Below, piece by piece: positions 1 to 6,894 of a stretch of 8,790 nt of DNA. The first letter of the stretch is position 1. Each line of letters begins with the position of its first letter. Under the pieces are notes generated by a model. It did not search any database. It was not told the DNA's origin and saw only the letters and a list, made by a program, of their open reading frames with translations. Origin of the DNA: a bacterium (GTDB lineage Bacteria > Planctomycetota > Planctomycetia > Pirellulales > Pirellulaceae); the NCBI GenBank assembly GCA_030432015.1, contig JAUIHJ010000328.1:1-8790 (forward strand), in the 5' to 3' direction. The position numbers and the translations under genes are program-made.

Positions 1-3000
1 GACGACTACAGTTTTAACGTAGACGTTCCGTCACGATTTTCTCACTCCAATTCATCAATTGATAGAATTCAGTCCTTTTCGATTCAATCCGACGGAAACA
101 GTTCGGCGGCTGCAATCACAGCCGATGCTCGATGGATTGCCTTCGAGTCCGCAGCTGAAAATCTGGTGCTTGGAGATACCAATGGCGTTTCTGATATTTT
201 CTTATACGATCGCCAGTTGGGAAAAATTGAACGAGTTAATCGTAGCGACAGTGGATCAGAGGCAAACGGTCAATCTGGCAGCCGGGCTCCAGCAATTAGC
301 GCAGATGGCCGGTTCGTCGCGTATTCTTCGGACGCAAACAACCTCGTTGCCGACGATTCAAACGGGCGCGACGATGTTTTTGTATTCGATCGGCAGTTTG
401 GTACAACGACTCGAGTTAGTATTGCAAACGATGGCACTCAGGCGAACATTCACAGCGGTAATCCGTCGATTAGCGACGATGGACGCTTCATTGCTTTTGA
501 ATCTGATGCAACGAACCTTTTTCCAGGTGACAGCAATCAGACGCAGGATGTGTTCGTGTATGACAGCGTGACTGGAGTCGTCGAGATTGTAAGCGTCAGC
601 GGCAATGGCGTACAAGGCAATGCCTTTAGTGCATCACCCGTAATTTCGGGCGACGGTCGTTTCATCGCTTATCGCTCCGTCTCCAGCAATCTGGTGGCTG
701 CTGATAATAACGGTGTCCAGGACGTTTTCGTTTACGATCGAAATACTAAGCAGACGGAACGAGTTAGCGTCGCGAGCAATGGCGACGAAGGTGACGGTGC
801 GAGCGGGTTTTTCTTCGATAGCCACGCAATCAGCGCCGATGGTCGTTTTGTAACGTTTAATTCCGAAGCGTCGAACCTTGTCCCAAATGACAGCAACGGT
901 GATCAGGATATTTTTGTATTTGACCGCGATGCCGATACGATCGAACGAGTAAGTATTCGTAGCGACGGCGTCGAGGGGAATGACTTCAGTATCTCCCCTT
1001 CATTGAGCGGCGATGGACGTTTCGTGACATTCTTGTCATTCTCGACCAACTTTGCCACAAACGACGACAACCTGGCTCGCGATATTTTCGTTTACGATCG
1101 CGAGATGCAGGTGCTCGCGCGAGTTAGCATCAACGAAAATGATACCACGGCTAACGGAAACAGCTTTGCACCGGTGATAAGCCGCGATGGCAGGATAATC
1201 GCCTTCGAATCGTATGCATCCAACCTTGTTGAGAATGATACGAACGCGCGCGCAGACGTATTTGTCATTGCCAATCCACTTGCCGATCCCGGTGTGAATC
1301 GTTTTGTTGATATTGGCGCATCCATTACCGACCTGGATATAGGTCTAATTCCAGATAAAGGCGCGGTTTCCGGCATCGTATTCGAAGATCGAGTAAACAA
1401 TTCGGTATTCGACGCGGGCGAATCGAAACTTTCGGACTGGATCGTCTTCCTCGACACGAATCGAAACTTCGTGTTGGATGAAGGAGAGGTCTTCACCACG
1501 ACAACTGCTGACGGCACTTACGAATTTCCTGGGTTGGCAGGGTTTCGCGAATACACGATCGTTGTCGATGTTCCGCTTGGGTGGGAGCAAGTAACGCCTG
1601 GACAGCAAGAACGCCTCGCCTGGAATATCTTCTTACCTCCAGGCGGTAACGTCGGCGGCCGGGATTTCGGCTTTCGGCGCGTGGCTGGTACCGGTCAGTC
1701 GAACGATTCGTCGGTCAGCGGGCGGATCTTTGAGGATAAGAACGGTAATGACGTCTACGACCCCGGTACCGACGTTCCTCTGGTCGATACGGTCGTGTAC
1801 CTTGACCAGCAAAATTTCGGTGTTCGCGATCCTAACGAACCAGCCGTCGAAACCGATGCCAACGGTAACTACTCGATTGATGCGCTCAGTTCCGGCATTG
1901 TCGCCGTGTCGACGAACCTTGACGAAACGACGATGCATGCGTCGCCACTCGGCAACGAATTTCAGTTGAGCACGTTTCCGCTGTTCGCAGGTTTCCAGCC
2001 GTTTGGGAACCCTCAAGCTGTCGCCGCCGCTGATTTCAACAACGACACCTTTCCGGATGTCGCCGTCGTACTTGGCGAAGCGAACAAGATCAGCATTCGC
2101 ATCAACGACGGCAGCGGTGGTTTTCTGCCCGATGAGATTGACTTCGATCTCGGCCTTGATGGCGGTGGGCCGACGTCACTCGTCGTGGGGCAATTCAACG
2201 GGGCAGGCACGCCGCTCGACATTGCCGTGACCAATAACTTTAAAGCCAATGTGATGATCCTGACGGATTTCGATGGAGACGGATTTGACTCGCACGTCGT
2301 GGTTCCTGTTGGCAATGAACCACTGGATATTGTCGCGATGCAAGTCAACGGCGACCCAAACTACTTGGACCTTGTTGTCGTCAATCAAGACGACAACACG
2401 GTACAAGCGTTGCTAAACGATGGCAACGGTACGTTGGTCGCACAACCTGCCGTCGACAGTGGGGGCATCGGGCCGGTATCGATCGTCGTAGGCCAGTTGG
2501 CCGGAAACGCTGAGTTGGACATCGCCGTGGCCCATGCGAATCCATCCAACTCCGATTCGCCCTTTGGCGATGTGAGAATCCTGACCGGCGATGGTGCCGG
2601 CAACTTCACACTTGTGCCGGAACGCTATCCCGTGGGGGCAACGCCGACGGACCTCGTCATCGCCAATTTTGACGGCGACGCGAATGGAAGACTTGACCTG
2701 GCCGTTACCAACTTTGCGTCGAACTCCATTTCGGTCCTAACTGGAAATCCTGACGGCACGCTTACAATTCAGGACCAAGTCCTGGGGATGCCAAGTGGTG
2801 CGTTGGACATCGCGACCGGCGATATCGACAACGACGGTGATATTGACATTCTTGCCAGCAATCTGCTTGATCGAAATATTTCTCTTTTTCGCAATGTGAC
2901 AACGACGCCGGGCATAACGAAATTCGAACCGCTTCAACCGGTTGGGCTGGGCCTGGGCGGACTCGCGCAACGAATGCCGCTGACGGTCGCCAACTTCGAC

Positions 3001-4299
3001 CGTGACACGTCGGCACCGGGCGGCAAGGGGACGCTCGACATCCTGGCGATCCCACTCGTTACTGAGACTCTGCATATCCTCGCGAATACGTTGGTGGACG
3101 GGGCGCACCGCGTTGAGCTCACAGGCTTGAATCAGGTCACCGATTTAGATTTCATCGTGACTCCCGCGGTTCTCATACCTGCACTCGACCCAATCGAGAA
3201 TCCGCAACCCATACTCGAAGACGCCGACGAACAGACGGTCCCTCTGACCGGAATTGACGCCGGCAGTTCCATTGGACCGCCGTTGAGAATTGAAGTGCAG
3301 AGTTCCAACCCGCAACTGATTTCCGACCCGACCATCAAGTTTACAGCTCCTAACGATACCGGCGAAGTTCGCTATACGCCCGTTCCTGATGGTCACGGTG
3401 CCGCCACGCTGACGGGCACCGTGACGAATGCCGGAGCGGACGGCGACTTTGATACGCCTTACGACAACGGCCGGCTTGTGCGACAGTTCACGGTCGTGGT
3501 CCTTGCCGTCAACGACCCGCCTGTTGCCGGAGTACAACGGATCCAAACGGACGAAGATACGTTGGTGGAACTCGAACTGCTGGCCAATGATGCCGATGGT
3601 GACTCGCTGTCGTACACCTTGGGCGATACGTCCTGGCTACGTGGTGACGTGTCGATAACTGGTGGCGTGCTTTCCTACGATCCGTCACAGGTGATGGAAC
3701 TGCAAGACCTTGTGGCGGGCGCGTCGACTGCCGAGACCGTTGTTTTTGAAGTGTCCGACGGAAGGGCCACGGCGGTTGGTGTCGTGGCCATCACCGTTGC
3801 AGGCGTCCTGGACTGGCATCATCCGACCGGACCGCTGGACGTCAATCGAGATGGTGTCGTGGCGCCGTCCGACGCGTTGGCGATCATCAATCAATTGAAT
3901 GAGAATGGGCCCGGCCCCCTCGCCGGCCGGATCGGGCCTCCCGCGAAGTGGTATGACACCAACGGGGATAACTTTATTTCCCATTTTGATGTGTTGAACA
4001 TCTTCAACTTTCTCAACAACAGGTCACCTGCGTTCGTCGAGGGCGAAACGAATGACGCATCGATGACATGGCACGGAGTGGTGCAGCCCACCAATGTAAC
4101 TTCGCAGGGCCCCGGAATCGATCGGCGGCCGATGCTGTCGTTGGGCTGCTTGTGCCTGCACGCCATGGACCCTAATCAAGTAACTGAGGCTCCGGCGTTA
4201 CATCGTTTGAGAAATCAGGTGTTGCGCGACCGGACAGATTATCGGGACTTAGAATCGTTCGACGACGCGGATTGGGATGACGTGCTGCGCGGTGCCTAA
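1..4299 (+). CDS. Giant secreted/surface protein with two propellers, SdrD B-like, Ig/cadherin-like and dockerin domains (5' truncated)
   Basis: The frame is open from base 1 to a TAA at 4297-4299 (1432 residues visible), so the N-terminus lies outside the window. The GTG at 166 is not a real start, because repeat homology continues upstream of it. Domains in visible-residue numbers: seven TolB/WD40-like repeats (about 39-425), each with S-x-DGR-(F/I)-(V/I) followed by a D-(V/I)-F-V-(Y/F)-D strand; two SdrD B-like domains (about 455-560 and 570-655; VSGIVFED and VSGRIFEDKNGN); seven FG-GAP/VCBS-like units (about 675-1040; best-kept sites DFNNDTFPD and DIDNDGDID); a bacterial Ig-like domain (about 1061-1170); a cadherin-like/Ig domain starting at NDPPVA (about 1171-1268); and a type I dockerin with loops D1280-D1291 and D1319-D1330. 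A tail of about 90 residues, acidic at its end, follows. The family pattern indicates an extracellular, calcium-binding adhesion or matrix protein. No catalytic residues are recognisable. The function is inferred, and the ligand is unknown. Confidence 0.95.
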   Translation, partial: DDYSFNVDVPSRFSHSNSSIDRIQSFSIQSDGNSSAAAITADARWIAFESAAENLVLGDTNGVSDIFLYDRQLGKIERVNRSDSGSEANGQSGSRAPAISADGRFVAYSSDANNLVADDSNGRDDVFVFDRQFGTTTRVSIANDGTQANIHSGNPSISDDGRFIAFESDATNLFPGDSNQTQDVFVYDSVTGVVEIVSVSGNGVQGNAFSASPVISGDGRFIAYRSVSSNLVAADNNGVQDVFVYDRNTKQTERVSVASNGDEGDGASGFFFDSHAISADGRFVTFNSEASNLVPNDSNGDQDIFVFDRDADTIERVSIRSDGVEGNDFSISPSLSGDGRFVTFLSFSTNFATNDDNLARDIFVYDREMQVLARVSINENDTTANGNSFAPVISRDGRIIAFESYASNLVENDTNARADVFVIANPLADPGVNRFVDIGASITDLDIGLIPDKGAVSGIVFEDRVNNSVFDAGESKLSDWIVFLDTNRNFVLDEGEVFTTTTADGTYEFPGLAGFREYTIVVDVPLGWEQVTPGQQERLAWNIFLPPGGNVGGRDFGFRRVAGTGQSNDSSVSGRIFEDKNGNDVYDPGTDVPLVDTVVYLDQQNFGVRDPNEPAVETDANGNYSIDALSSGIVAVSTNLDETTMHASPLGNEFQLSTFPLFAGFQPFGNPQAVAAADFNNDTFPDVAVVLGEANKISIRINDGSGGFLPDEIDFDLGLDGGGPTSLVVGQFNGAGTPLDIAVTNNFKANVMILTDFDGDGFDSHVVVPVGNEPLDIVAMQVNGDPNYLDLVVVNQDDNTVQALLNDGNGTLVAQPAVDSGGIGPVSIVVGQLAGNAELDIAVAHANPSNSDSPFGDVRILTGDGAGNFTLVPERYPVGATPTDLVIANFDGDANGRLDLAVTNFASNSISVLTGNPDGTLTIQDQVLGMPSGALDIATGDIDNDGDIDILASNLLDRNISLFRNVTTTPGITKFEPLQPVGLGLGGLAQRMPLTVANFDRDTSAPGGKGTLDILAIPLVTETLHILANTLVDGAHRVELTGLNQVTDLDFIVTPAVLIPALDPIENPQPILEDADEQTVPLTGIDAGSSIGPPLRIEVQSSNPQLISDPTIKFTAPNDTGEVRYTPVPDGHGAATLTGTVTNAGADGDFDTPYDNGRLVRQFTVVVLAVNDPPVAGVQRIQTDEDTLVELELLANDADGDSLSYTLGDTSWLRGDVSITGGVLSYDPSQVMELQDLVAGASTAETVVFEVSDGRATAVGVVAITVAGVLDWHHPTGPLDVNRDGVVAPSDALAIINQLNENGPGPLAGRIGPPAKWYDTNGDNFISHFDVLNIFNFLNNRSPAFVEGETNDASMTWHGVVQPTNVTSQGPGIDRRPMLSLGCLCLHAMDPNQVTEAPALHRLRNQVLRDRTDYRDLESFDDADWDDVLRGA
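115..1275 (+). repeat. Seven tandem propeller repeats of about 58 codons
   Basis: These are in-frame repeats inside the first CDS. The arginine of the DGR (or DAR) motif falls at visible residues 44, 104, 162, 220, 282, 340 and 398, giving spacings of 60, 58, 58, 62, 58 and 58 residues. Each unit reads S-x-DGR-F-(I/V)-(A/T)-(Y/F)-x-S, then N-L-V-x-x-D-(S/T)-N, then D-(I/V)-F-V-(Y/F)-DR, then E-R-V-S-(I/V). The similarity also shows in the DNA, for example GTTTACGATCG at 729-739 and 1090-1100. The pattern fits one closed seven-bladed TolB-like propeller, although an eighth unit upstream of base 1 cannot be excluded. Confidence 0.9.
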
Positions 4300-4339
4300 A
4301 TGACCGAGTGCAATTCGGCGACAATCCGGGACCGGCTCG

Positions 4340-4392
4340 TTTTTCGCCGCCCATTCGATTCAACTGCGGAACAACGGCCTGTCGGCGAAAAA
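4340..4392. repeat. Perfect 10-bp inverted repeat, 33-nt loop
   Basis: TTTTTCGCCG at 4340-4349 is exactly complementary to CGGCGAAAAA at 4383-4392. It starts 40 bases after the stop of the upstream surface-protein gene, in the gap between convergent genes. The T tract sits on the 5' side and the A tract on the 3' side when read on either strand. This is the wrong polarity for a classical intrinsic terminator, where the stem is followed by Ts, unless transcription ends inside the stem. It may be a bidirectional 3'-end stem-loop or part of a dispersed palindromic repeat. Confidence 0.5.
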
Positions 4393-4397
4393 GGTGC

Positions 4398-4459
4398 CTG
4401 TCCCGCTGACGGGGTGTGCGCTGCTGAATCGCGCTCGGCCATTTAGTGGGACAGCGCGA
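4398..4459. repeat. Overlapping inverted repeats in the convergent gap (possible terminator or REP-like element)
   Basis: Two mutually exclusive pairings are visible. CTGTCCC (4398-4404) pairs with GGGACAG (4448-4454) around a 43-nt loop. TCGCGCT (4429-4435) pairs with AGCGCGA (4453-4459) around a 17-nt loop. There is also a short CCCG/CGGG hairpin at 4402-4413. On the plus strand the second stem is followed by the weakly T-rich CGTTGTTT, so it could help end transcription of the upstream gene. The density of palindromes also resembles dispersed REP-type elements. Neither role is proven by sequence alone. Confidence 0.4.
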
Positions 4460-4529
4460 CGTTGTTTCGAAGGCAAGCGATTGTCGGGTAGAGCGGGCGC
4501 GACATTGGGAAGCATTTGTGTCGAGTCGC

Positions 4530-6464
4530 CTACGGCAGCGCCAGGATCAGGCCGGTGAGTGTCAGCGCTTCGGCTGCACTTGCATCGACGCGGAGTTGGG
4601 GCAGGTACCAGGTCAGTGGCGCGCAATTTCCAGGTCGGTCGTATCCCAACGGATAGCGGCATTGGCGGGCTCGCTCGGAGACCGCCAGGTAGGGCAGCGC
4701 CGGGACCGTCGCAAAGAAATGGGCTGCCGAGAGAACCGGTTGGACCACGGGGACACGGTGTCCGTGTCGCTCGAGATTCGGTTCTTCAAACAGTAACGCT
4801 TTGTAACCGACGGCAGATGCATCCCAGAGCACGACCTTTTCGTACTCGCTGCGGCGTCGTCGTGCGTCGGCGTCGCTCTCGGCGGAAAACAAGTTGGCCG
4901 CGAGGTTTGCGGGGAATTCTCCCGGCGGCGGTGCAATGTTCGAGGCGGCGTCGCCGATGGGGGCCGAACGAAACGTTGCGTGAGGTGACGACGTGTCGTC
5001 TGATGTTTGTGCAATCCTTAGGCCCGCGACGGCGCGCTCCGGTTCCAAGCCGAGAGCCGCGAGGCCGGTGCCTTGGACCAGCGTGACGATGGGTGAATAA
5101 TCGGACGTTGGTGTTTGCGGCCCGTGTGAATCACGATTGACAAGACCAGGCGATGGCCCCGGGTTGTCCAGACGACCCTGGTCGGTCGATTCGAAGTGCA
5201 GGGCCAAGTCAGGTCGGTGTCCGTCGAGAGGGTCTTGGCCTTCGGCGCTGGCGGAGGTGTCGGTCTGCGTGGGTTGCAGGGGGGCCGGGCTCGCGTTCAT
5301 GGTTTCGAATCGCACCGCTATGATCTCGGTTGGCCCCTGCGATTCTGACCGGTCATTGAGTGCGGCCGCCGTGAAACTCGGCTGCACCAAGTCATCGCGC
5401 GTCGCTGGCGCCGCCAGCTTCGAGTGAAGATCTCGTCCCAGATTCGCCGTTGGCGGCAACAGTTGGATCTCGAATTTCGGTGATGACGACTCGGCCGACC
5501 CACGATCGATGGCTTCGGCTTCCGATGATTCGGACGGAATGACGCGATTCCCACGAGGTTGTATTTCGGGTTGCCTGACAACGAGTGGTGGCGGTTCGTG
5601 ATGGCTCGGGGGCGGTTGTGTTCGTGGCGACTGTAGTGTTAATGGCTGCTGGGTTGGTGGCTGCTGGGTTGGTGGCTGCTGGGTTGGTGGTTGGGAGGGC
5701 CTCGCCTGTGACGCCGATGGCGGCAATGTTGCAGCGTGCGGCGATCCGGCGTTGGAATCTAGGACCGAGATCGAATCCCGGATGAACCCCAGCGGATTGA
5801 TGTCGCGTTCCTGCGGTAATGGCACGGATGCCTCGGGAACGCTAATCAAGGGTAACCGCAAGGCTTGGTCAGGTGCCTTGAAGTGCTCACGGTTGACGGG
5901 AGCCGCGGTCACCATCCCGCGCAAGACCGGACTCGCCGTAGCGGTGCTGGTCCGAAATGGATCGGGGACAGCCCTCGATTCAGCTTCCGGTCGGGTGGGG
6001 GACACACTGAGTTGCTCGCTGGAGCTAAGCGCGGGCTCGACCGCCTGCGGCCGGAACTCGGGAGTTCTTGCCGGGGCCCGGTGAGCCTTCGCACCATTGT
6101 CCGAGCCGCTTTGCGGATCTTGGCGACGGGCTGGGGGACGTGATTCAGGCGAGCGACGAGGCGTTGTCTTGGTATTGAATTTGGCGGACGGCGGCAATGT
6201 TCGTGGCCGCTCCGTGTTCATGATCGAATCGGCATGTTGGCGCTGGCGCCTCGGGTGTCTCGTGGCGAGGTGCCGTTGTTGTGCGACCTGTCCGGTGTGC
6301 GGGGTCACTGTTTCGTGTCCGGCGCGGGCCGCCACGCCACACGCCATCAACAGTGCAAAGCCAATCCACCATCGCTGGGGAGCAGCAAGGCGGTTTCGAA
6401 GAGACAGTCTGCAATCATGACCAGCCGGATCGACCTGATCCTGAACGACGCCCAACCAACGCAT
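4530..6464 (-). CDS. Exported proline/serine-rich protein with conserved planctomycete C-terminal domain
   Basis: This is a 644-residue protein, with its stop at 4530-4532 (TAG on the minus strand). The frame stays open upstream to 6758, but ATG 6464-6462 is chosen because AGGAGG lies 9 nt before it. The N-terminus has a long polar, Arg-containing region (1-31), then a hydrophobic stretch starting at W32 and ending in ARAG (46-49), which fits a signal peptide or membrane anchor. LMAC (39-42) is only an imperfect lipobox. Residues 50-530 are low-complexity, rich in Pro, Ser, Thr, Gln and Arg, with a QPPTQ repeat near 259-274. The C-terminal block (541-644) is ordered in character: FEEPNLERHGH (559-569), VQPVLSAAHFFATVPALPY (574-592), then C602-x-Y-x-LG-x-x-RPG-x-C614-AP and a hydrophobic end. 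I recognise this block as a recurrent planctomycete domain of unknown function. The likely role is an envelope protein with a disordered spacer. The gene is convergent with the upstream surface-protein gene and divergent from the downstream one. Confidence 0.85.
   Translation of the reverse strand: MRWLGVVQDQVDPAGHDCRLSLRNRLAAPQRWWIGFALLMACGVAARAGHETVTPHTGQVAQQRHLATRHPRRQRQHADSIMNTERPRTLPPSAKFNTKTTPRRSPESRPPARRQDPQSGSDNGAKAHRAPARTPEFRPQAVEPALSSSEQLSVSPTRPEAESRAVPDPFRTSTATASPVLRGMVTAAPVNREHFKAPDQALRLPLISVPEASVPLPQERDINPLGFIRDSISVLDSNAGSPHAATLPPSASQARPSQPPTQQPPTQQPPTQQPLTLQSPRTQPPPSHHEPPPLVVRQPEIQPRGNRVIPSESSEAEAIDRGSAESSSPKFEIQLLPPTANLGRDLHSKLAAPATRDDLVQPSFTAAALNDRSESQGPTEIIAVRFETMNASPAPLQPTQTDTSASAEGQDPLDGHRPDLALHFESTDQGRLDNPGPSPGLVNRDSHGPQTPTSDYSPIVTLVQGTGLAALGLEPERAVAGLRIAQTSDDTSSPHATFRSAPIGDAASNIAPPPGEFPANLAANLFSAESDADARRRRSEYEKVVLWDASAVGYKALLFEEPNLERHGHRVPVVQPVLSAAHFFATVPALPYLAVSERARQCRYPLGYDRPGNCAPLTWYLPQLRVDASAAEALTLTGLILALP
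5644..5688. repeat. Three perfect copies of a 15-bp tandem repeat
   Basis: GGCTGCTGGGTTGGT occurs three times in direct succession (5644-5658, 5659-5673, 5674-5688) inside the minus-strand gene, where each copy encodes one QPPTQ unit. The unit is a multiple of three, so copy-number change by slippage would lengthen or shorten the Pro/Gln spacer without a frameshift. The copies show no base differences, which suggests recent expansion. Confidence 0.9.
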
Positions 6465-6473
6465 AAGTTTCCC

Positions 6474-6479
6474 CCTCCT
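6474..6479 (-). promoter_or_regulatory. Strong Shine-Dalgarno AGGAGG
   Basis: CCTCCT on the plus strand reads AGGAGG on the minus strand, followed by GGGAAACTT and then ATG at 6464-6462. The 9-nt spacing is suitable for translation. It decides the start of the Pro-rich exported protein over the in-frame upstream ATGs. The other large gene that starts in this window has no comparable site. Confidence 0.85.
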
Positions 6480-6517
6480 ATCAAGAGAATATTCGTCAGT
6501 TTTCCGGGCCGTCATAA

Positions 6518-6540
6518 CCGTAAAAGTCTGTTTTACCCGG
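6518..6540. promoter_or_regulatory. Palindrome in the divergent control region (possible operator)
   Basis: CCGTAAAA (6518-6525) is complementary to TTTTACCCGG (6531-6540) with one bulged C, around the 5-nt centre GTCTG. It lies about 55 bases upstream of the minus-strand start codon. No T tract follows on either strand, so a terminator is unlikely. A binding site for a dimeric regulator or an mRNA leader hairpin is possible. No regulator gene is present in the window. Confidence 0.35.
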
Positions 6541-6638
6541 AAATGCGACACCTGATGGTCGCTGGACAACGGCAGTCTCGGCCCCGATCGTTGCCCGCGC
6601 GTGGGCGGGGCTTGTTTCAACACCGACGCACCGATTTG

Positions 6639-6667
6639 TTGACCTTGATTCGCTCGACAACGATAAT
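6639..6667 (+). promoter_or_regulatory. Sigma-70-type promoter for the downstream secreted-protein gene
   Basis: TTGACC (6639-6644), a 17-nt spacer, then GATAAT (6662-6667). Each hexamer differs from the bacterial consensus (TTGACA/TATAAT) at one base, and the spacing is optimal. Transcription would start near 6674 and run rightward into the gene starting at 6895, giving a 5' leader of about 220 nt. It is the best promoter match I found in this gap. I saw no equally good match facing the minus-strand gene. Confidence 0.55.
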
Positions 6668-6673
6668 TGACGG

Positions 6674-6894
6674 TTCCGCGCAAAACGCTCCAGGTTGTTG
6701 TGGCGCAATCGTTTATGTTTTTCAGATGGATGTTGTCGTGTTTCCCGTCTCGCTGCACGTAGCGCCGTTCTGGTCGCTGTCCGATTGGACTCTTGGAGGG
6801 TCGGCGAGAGCTTGCTTGACTCTGTTTTCTTCAGTTTTCTAGACCATGTCACGCGGCGTGGGACGGCCGTTTGTGACTCCGCCGGTTGAGTGAT
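6674..6894 (+). other. Long untranslated leader of the right-hand gene (inferred)
   Basis: This stretch lies between the predicted transcription start and the ATG at 6895. I see no RNA family, no riboswitch core and no strong hairpin followed by Ts. Two short open frames occur in it (a 38-codon frame from ATG 6726 to a TAG at 6840-6842, and one ending at 6889), but neither has a convincing ribosome site or protein-like composition. The bases just before ATG 6895 lack a clear Shine-Dalgarno, so translation initiation may use another signal. Confidence 0.35.

Noticed and set aside
166..168. GTG as start codon of the first large gene
   Set aside because: The same frame is open to base 1, and the first propeller repeat begins at about 115, so the gene is truncated by the window edge.
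59..571. 170-codon open frame on the plus strand
   Set aside because: It overlaps the first CDS in another frame. The first CDS shows regular domain repeats there, while this frame has no recognisable protein pattern.
4340..4392. Classical rho-independent terminator
   Set aside because: The 10-bp stem has Ts before and As after it on both strands, the opposite of the stem-then-T-tract layout.
4559..5086. Plus-strand open frames opposite the minus-strand gene (also 5137-5427, 5752-6084, 6097-6420, 6234-6842)
   Set aside because: They are Arg-rich mirror frames of a high-GC coding strand, without ribosome sites or domains. The minus strand has a strong Shine-Dalgarno, a hydrophobic N-terminal segment and a conserved C-terminal block.
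6465..6758. N-terminal extension of the minus-strand gene to the ATG at 6758
   Set aside because: It would place AGGAGG and the divergent promoter inside coding sequence and put about 98 atypical residues before the signal-like segment.
6695..6889. Small leader open frame ending 5 bases before the ATG at 6895
   Set aside because: It starts with TTG, has no Shine-Dalgarno and lacks protein-like composition. The position is suggestive, but there is no further support.
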